A stretch of 64,000 nucleotides of DNA from Verticillium longisporum (taxonomy: Eukaryota > Ascomycota > Sordariomycetes > Glomerellales > Plectosphaerellaceae). The position numbers and the translations under genes were made by a program. The stretch's first letter is position 1; each line of letters begins with the position of its first letter. Positions 58,740 through 64,000 of this stretch are shown here, one piece after another. The stretch lies in the NCBI GenBank assembly GCA_019188255.1, contig JAETXT010000011.1, positions 3,348,001-3,412,000 on the forward strand, written 5' to 3'. A model generated the notes under the pieces. That model searched no databases. It had not been told where the DNA came from and saw only the letters and a list, made by a program, of their open reading frames with translations.

Positions 58740-61700
58740 TTACTCCAGAAAACCCTCCTTTCGCCACCGCGCCACATAATTCGCGATCAGTTGCTGAGGG
58801 ACTCCTCCGCTACTTCGCAAAGTTTCTGATACAGCCAAAGCCCTCGCGGTATCGAGCACTACAGACCCACTAGCTAAAGCCTGAAAATGGTCCCTAAAAA
58901 ACCCCTCTAACGAGCGGAGTGCCCCAGCATCACAAGACTGTTGCATCCACTTCTCGAATGGGATGGTCTTGGTGGGCAGACCAAGCTCCGCCGCGAAAAA
59001 GGCGCAAATATCGGCAAGGGGCTGCCGGACAGGATTCTCCAAGTGCAAGAAAAGAGGGACATCGGCTGCGTGTAAGGCTATTTCCGTAAGAGATTTGGCA
59101 GCACGGTCGACAGGCAGCCACGATGCTGTCTGTGAGACAAAGAATATCAGCATCACCGTCCGAGGAGGCACGTAAGAAATAAAAAGGTAGACAAAACTTA
59201 CCCCGTCAAGAGCGGGCAAACCCCCCACCATCTGACTCGCTTTCACCAGCGCGGGAATGTGCTCCGCCGTCTTCCATACGCCCTCGCCGCTCTCTGGCCC
59301 GCTAAGCTGCCCGATGCGCACAACAACAGGCTCAACTTCGTCCCGTAGCTCTTGGCTGACCTGCGCGAGCATTTGCTCACACACCCACTTGGCTTCCGCA
59401 TAGCCCATGGGCGTGGCAATGCGTGGGTCATGAAACCCCATTTCCGGGACGGCGCCCGTTGCAGAGCGGCCGTACACGGAACCCTGCGCATCAGAATAGC
59501 CCCGCACCACGGCAATGGACGATGCAAAGATAAGGCGCACCCGGGCTGTGGCTGCGCCGGCGCCGCGCAATCGCGCAGCCCTGGCAAGTCGAATCAGTCC
59601 CTGCGTCGCGCGGAGTTGAGGCCGGAAACTTTCGAGTGTGCGATGAAAGTCCATCGGCCACGCCAGGTGGATGATATGGGACACCTGGTCTGCAATTCTG
59701 CTGAAGCTGGACTTAGTGTCCTGGAAGCAATTCGTGCCCGTCGCCCACTGGCCTGGGTCGCACTGCTCAAACTCGACCTTATCCCATTGCTGTGAGCTCA
59801 GGCTCAGGCCAGCAGCCCCCAGAGCTGTTCTGACGCGCTGTTCGGGGGTGCCCTGTCCACCGTTTCCTTCTCGCACGAGGCAGATGGTTTTCTTGACCAG
59901 TGGATTGGAGGCTAGCTGAGCCACGACGTTGGCGCCAAGATTACCGGTCGCACCAGTGATTGCGACGGTGAAAGTGGTTTTTGGGCTTCCGGGTATGGTC
60001 TGGGCGCGGATATCTCGGACGCAGTCACCCAAAAGCGCCCGAATGTTCCTCAGTCGTGGGTCGGAACCTGGAGTGTCCCCAGACTCCGTATTGCCGCCTG
60101 TCTTTTCTCCCTGCTCGGAGAGTAATTGGATGACTGCTTGAGCCAGACGCCGAATGGATGGGTTCGCGTAGACAAACTCCTTGGTGATCAGTTGCCGAGA
60201 ATTGGCCTCGCGGCTGGCGTGCTTCTCACTCAGGGCCGAATTGAGCAGCCTAGCCAGCCGAACACACTGAAGGGAGTCCATGCCCCGCTCGAACAAGTCA
60301 TCCTCTTTGCCAACATCCAAATGAGACTCGGAGAACAAGTTCGTCGCCACCGCCCTGACCATCTTTTGGACACTCGTCACGATATCAGATGTGTCGGTAA
60401 TGGTATCGCCCGCAGTCACCTCGTTGTCCAACTCGGCGTAGGCAGCCTCAATTTCCTCTCGGAACAGGTCTGCAACCTCCCGGCGCATGACGGAACCTTT
60501 GTCTGATCGAGGAATTGACTTGCTGGGGGGCTTGACAATGATAGCGTTGATCGAAGATATCCGAGCATGCTGGTCCAGAGTCTCGTTGAGGGACTTGACC
60601 AAATCCCATACATGCCTTTTGAAATCTTTTACCTGGACAGATGACGATGGTTCAACGATGACAAGAATTTCAAACGCGCCGCTACCGACACAAACAGCCG
60701 TTTGAATTTCTGGATCTGCCGTGAGCGATGTCTCCACTAGACGTGGCATAACTTTCTCGCCTGACTTGAGGACAATAACATCGTCCATACGGCCAATAAT
60801 TCGTACTTCGATCCTGGAAGGATTGTCCTGATTCCGCTCCAGTTCATCCTGTACTTCGAATGGCTTATGCCAGCCGACGGGGTATCCAATAAGTTTGAAG
60901 CGTTCAGACCCTTTAAGGGGCTGGAGATGAAGCCCGAGATCCTCACGCAGTCGTAGGTAGTGATGGTCGTAGTCGGGGCCAGGGTGGAAGATTGGTGCGA
61001 TGGCCCCGATTTCAGTGACACCGTAATGATTGACGAGCCTGATCTTATTTTCAACCAGATGCGTGCCAAGGTCTGGTCTCAATGCTCCACCACCCACAGC
61101 AACGAATGCCAGCGCCTTGAGTGAGTTCACAGCAACGATCTTTTCATCGTCAGGAAGCGATAAAAGGTCCTCAACAATGCTGGGGACGGTCAACAGTGCC
61201 TCTGCTTTGAATAGTTGAAGCAGATCAACAGTTGACCGCCCTGCTGGGATGACGGAGGCCGGAGGAAAACAGCAGGTCATTCCGATGGAGAGGCTCAGAC
61301 ACGGCGCAAGTAATCCAAAGCCATGATACAATGGCAAGGTTGAGAGGCTTCTTGAGCATACGTCGTCCTCGCTGATCTCATGACAGGCAGCATAGCCCAA
61401 AATATAGCGTGGTGCAAGATAAATGGGCTTTGGAAGGCCGGTCGTCCCGGAGGAATGAAGGATCAAAGCTCCAACGTTTGTTCCCGGATCTGTGCCGTTG
61501 GCACTTGACCTTGACCCTAGGTGGGGGGAACTTTCAGCCGTTGGACTTGTGGTATGCTGAAAGCTCTTTCCATCGACGTCTAGGCCGCCGTCTGGAATCG
61601 TCTCGTGAAGAAACTCCTGCCAATGCAGCACCTCAGTCATGCCCACACCCCCAAGGGCGCTCTGTTGTATCATAAACTTGGTTCTCTTAGTGACCAGTAT

Positions 61701-62228
61701 GAAGGATGCTCCTGTTTCTCTAAGAAGATGAGCAACACTTGGCGGACCAAGTCTTGCTGATATTAGTAGAAGCTATTTATTTCGCGGTCAGGACTTGTAC
61801 TTATGATGGGGCTGAACCACAGGAACTCTTACGGGGATCTTCATTTCCGTCAGAGCTGCTAGATAGATGAATAAGCCAACATCGCTTTCCATGTAAAGCG
61901 CAATTGGTCTGTGATCCTCCATTAAAACTCTAGGCAAAGTTTTGCCTATCCAAGCTGCGCAGGCTCTGACTGCAGCATCAAGCTGCCCATATGATATGCT
62001 GCAAAAATTGTACTTGTTACCGAAACTTTTATCATCTTCATCAAAGGCTGTGTTTTGAATTGATAAAGCCTGTTTGCAGAATATTTCCTTGTTGTTATTT
62101 TCGGCGTTGAAACGAATCAACCCCGAAAGAGAGGATATTTCATCTTGATCAGAAGTTGCCGAGAAGCTCTTCGAGGGGTTTGGATGGAAGCGAGGTCGCA
62201 CGAAGTGTTTCGAGGATGTGTGCCGCAT
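58740..62228 (-). CDS. NRPS-like carboxylate reductase (A-T-R)
   Basis: Activates a carboxylic acid with ATP, loads it on its own carrier domain and releases it by NAD(P)H reduction to an aldehyde or alcohol. Three exons: 62228-61833, 61772-59202, 59129-58740 (1118 residues). Intron 61832-61773 has GTAAGA and CTGAC. Intron 59201-59130 is 72 bp, so retaining it leaves the frame open and masks it. Domains: adenylation with LILHSSGTTGLPKP (~234-247), NHYGVTEIG (~380) and GRMDDVIVLKSGEK; carrier FERGMDSLQC (Ser ~632); reductase with GATGNLG (~739-745) and YAEAK (Tyr923/Lys927). No condensation domain, so it is not a peptide synthetase. I prefer the Met at 62228; an in-frame Met at 62411 would put the start only 60 bp from a regulatory motif. 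Divergent from the PKS, whose acid product is the obvious candidate substrate. Confidence 0.93.
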
Positions 62229-62469
62229 CTTTCCAGTTGAAATGAAGGGTAAAATTGCAGGTGCGGTTGTGGGACACTGGGCCTTCTCTTCGGAGGGTGC
62301 GGTTGTTCCAGATGATGGGACACTCGGAGGACGCAGTTGGCGGTTAATTGTTGCCGCGAAATTTTCCAGCGAGATAAGACATCTTGCGTGTCGGCATCCG
62401 AACAAAAGCACGCAAGGCCATGGAGATGGTTTGAGGGCCTGATTTGGTAAGTTCTAGTCAGAGCAACTG

Positions 62470-62479
62470 GGACCGGAGT
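62470..62479 (-). promoter_or_regulatory. Cluster promoter motif ACTCCGGTCC, site 4
   Basis: Plus strand reads GGACCGGAGT. About 240 bp from the NRPS-like start and 325 bp from the PKS start. Confidence 0.7.
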
Positions 62480-62529
62480 GATACGATTAGGTTGCTTCTT
62501 ACCAAGCACTGGGGGTACGCAGGGCCTAA

Positions 62530-62539
62530 GGACCGGAGT
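62530..62539 (-). promoter_or_regulatory. Cluster promoter motif ACTCCGGTCC, site 5
   Basis: Plus strand reads GGACCGGAGT, 60 bp from site 4. About 300 bp from the NRPS-like start and 265 bp from the PKS start. Confidence 0.7.
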
Positions 62540-62803
62540 ATCTGAACCCCAACAGGCCACTTCTCGGGCCTCTTACATGCTTTCAGTTTATGCATTACTG
62601 TAGAAAAAGTCTTGGGAGTTGAGAAGAGTACTTGTCTCACTGCTTCTAGCAACTAGCCTTGAGCTGACCCTCAGCCGCTAAAGACTCAACTCGCGGATTA
62701 CGGCAATTCTTGAAACTCTAAACGCAAAAGACAGAAGGTCAACTTCCACCATCATTCAACATTATACAAGGCCTGAATCTTAGTCTACAAGCAACTTTAA
62801 GCA

Positions 62804-64000
62804 ATGGTTGTCTCACGGGATGTGCTTGTCTTTGCCGGGCAAGGGTCCGACGGGCACTTTTCTGATAAGCACACGACAGCCAGCCTGCTTGAGCGTCTTG
62901 GAGACGACTCTGAGCAACTTTGGAACAGATTCCTGTCTCAATGCCACGCCTCATTCGAGAGACTTTACCGAGATCTGCCTGAAAACGAGCGATCGATATT
63001 TCCCGACAATACCCTGGCATCCTTTCCAACATCGGATGATTTCCTGTACCCATCACCGGCGTTCCATTCTCACCCGGTCTTTCAAGCGAGAAGTTTATTT
63101 ATGCGACAAATTTTAGAGCTACTCATCTACCAAGGCTATCGTGGCGAGTCTGCCGTGGTAGTGGAGGCCTCTGGGGTCTACACTGGAGCTTTGGCTGCTA
63201 TCTTGGCCTCAGCATTCACGTCGTATGATTCTGCAGAATTTGTCACCGCTGCAGTCAACGGTTTCATAGTGTCCTTCTGGGTTGGACTTCGAGCTTCGCT
63301 TCACTGCAGGGCAATCATGGGGCCCGACTGGAAAGCGAACCCCTGTGTTTTGAGCATCTTTAAAACGCGAACCCCGCAGGTTGAAAACTGCTTGTCCGAG
63401 CTCAACTCGACTCTTGACGTATGTATTCAACCCCAAGTCTCGTCAAATATGCTTAGAAAGCTGACTGAATCCGCCCCAGGCATCGGACATGCCGCTCAGA
63501 CTCTCTGCAATCTTTGACGAAGATTCAACATCAGTGACCGGACCAAGACGCAGCCTGGACAAGCTCAAATCCACCATCGCTTCACTTCCAGAGCCTGGCA
63601 CATGTCGTTGGGCGCACGTGCACGGATTTTACCACGGTGGTGATGAGATGAAGCTGGTATCAGATCAAGTCAAGAATGACATCTGCGGCATCGAGTTCCC
63701 CGACTGGGCTGTACTCCATGCTTCGCTAAGATCCACGGCCACAGGGCAAATATTCCAAGCAAACGACAAGAGTGTATCACTTCTCGGAATGGCTGTTGAA
63801 AACATATTTTGCGACTCTGTTGACTGGAAGCTCACCTGGGAGACAGCGATGGCGGCCTATGCCGAGAAAACCTGTCATGACACGAATGCTACAATTCGAG
63901 TCATCGGAATAGGGCCCTCTGCTAAGTCTTTGCTGGGCGCAAATAAGGACAAGGTCCGTGATGCTGGACTACAAGTAATCGGGCATTTCTCAGAGGAGAT
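62804..64000 (+). CDS. Non-reducing polyketide synthase, N-terminal SAT part (runs off the window)
   Basis: Iterative type I PKS making an aromatic polyketide; only the starter-unit acyltransferase (SAT) domain is visible. Exon 1 is 62804-63418 and exon 2 runs from 63480 past 64000. Intron 63419-63479 is 61 bp with GTATGT donor, CTGAC branch and phase 0. The opening VSRDVLVFAGQGSD and the YPSPAFHSHPVFQARSLFMRQ segment are typical of fungal SAT domains. HVHGFYHGGDEM (conserved His after the second exon starts) and FPDWAVLHASLRSTATG follow, then SVDWKLTWETA. Odd: the usual nucleophile motif GxCxG reads GVYTG (residues 124-128), with Tyr126 in place of Cys, so the SAT may be unable to transfer a starter acyl group. 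KS, AT, PT, ACP and any release domain lie outside the window, so product length and release mode cannot be judged here. Confidence 0.92.

Larger units (their letters stand above)
62229..62803. promoter_or_regulatory. Divergent promoter, NRPS-like / PKS, two cluster motifs
   Basis: 575 bp between the two start codons, with two exact copies of the motif in the same orientation and exactly 60 bp apart (62470 and 62530). This is the densest occurrence in the window and fits the core pair of the pathway. Short ORFs here are not genes. Confidence 0.7.

Overview
The window is genomic DNA of a filamentous ascomycete (Pezizomycotina, probably a Sordariomycete). The evidence is short introns with GT..AG ends and CTAAC/CTGAC branch sites, fungal gene families (PL3 pectate lyase, GPR1/FUN34/yaaH permease, BBE-type oxidase, phenol-hydroxylase-type FMO, NR-PKS), and very AT-rich, TpA-rich blocks that look like transposons destroyed by repeat-induced point mutation (RIP). 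GC-balanced gene islands alternate sharply with these blocks.

Layout. 1-7410: RIPed repeats. 7411-30616: genes. In order these are a small frameshifted gene, an MFS sugar/quinate-type transporter, tRNA-Lys(CTT), a frameshifted aquaporin, a secreted PL3 pectate lyase, an acyl-CoA-dehydrogenase/DszC-like flavoprotein, a GPR1/FUN34/yaaH permease, a 65-residue Gly/His-rich protein and a secreted BBE-type FAD oxidase. 30617-39558: an LTR retroelement with 204-bp LTRs and a perfect 5-bp target duplication, full of nested repeats and carrying an un-RIPed Fot1/pogo-type element (36057-37916). 39559-51256: secreted alpha/beta hydrolase, FAD monooxygenase, O-methyltransferase and three-repeat Myb regulator. 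51257-56981: a second RIPed block bounded by ~49-bp inverted repeats and holding a 5'-truncated Copia element. 56982-64000: SDR, an A-T-R NRPS-like carboxylate reductase, and the N-terminal SAT region of a non-reducing PKS that runs off the window.

How it fits together. The genes from the BBE oxidase to the PKS look like one secondary-metabolite cluster broken up by two transposon blocks. The main support is a 10-bp word, ACTCCGGTCC, found by eye only five times in the window. Each copy lies in a promoter of a biosynthetic gene: hydrolase, FMO/OMT divergent pair, SDR, and two copies between the NRPS-like gene and the PKS. Removing the LTR element restores a ~300-bp divergent promoter between the BBE oxidase and the hydrolase, with the motif 3 bp from the insertion point. 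By inference the pathway would make an aromatic polyketide released or reduced as an aldehyde by the A-T-R protein, then hydroxylated, O-methylated and further oxidised or reduced. The product is not identifiable from the sequence.

Cautions. At least four coding regions carry an apparent single-base indel, several in homopolymers, so some 'pseudogenes' may be assembly errors. Exon coordinates are my own reading from splice signals and reading frames.
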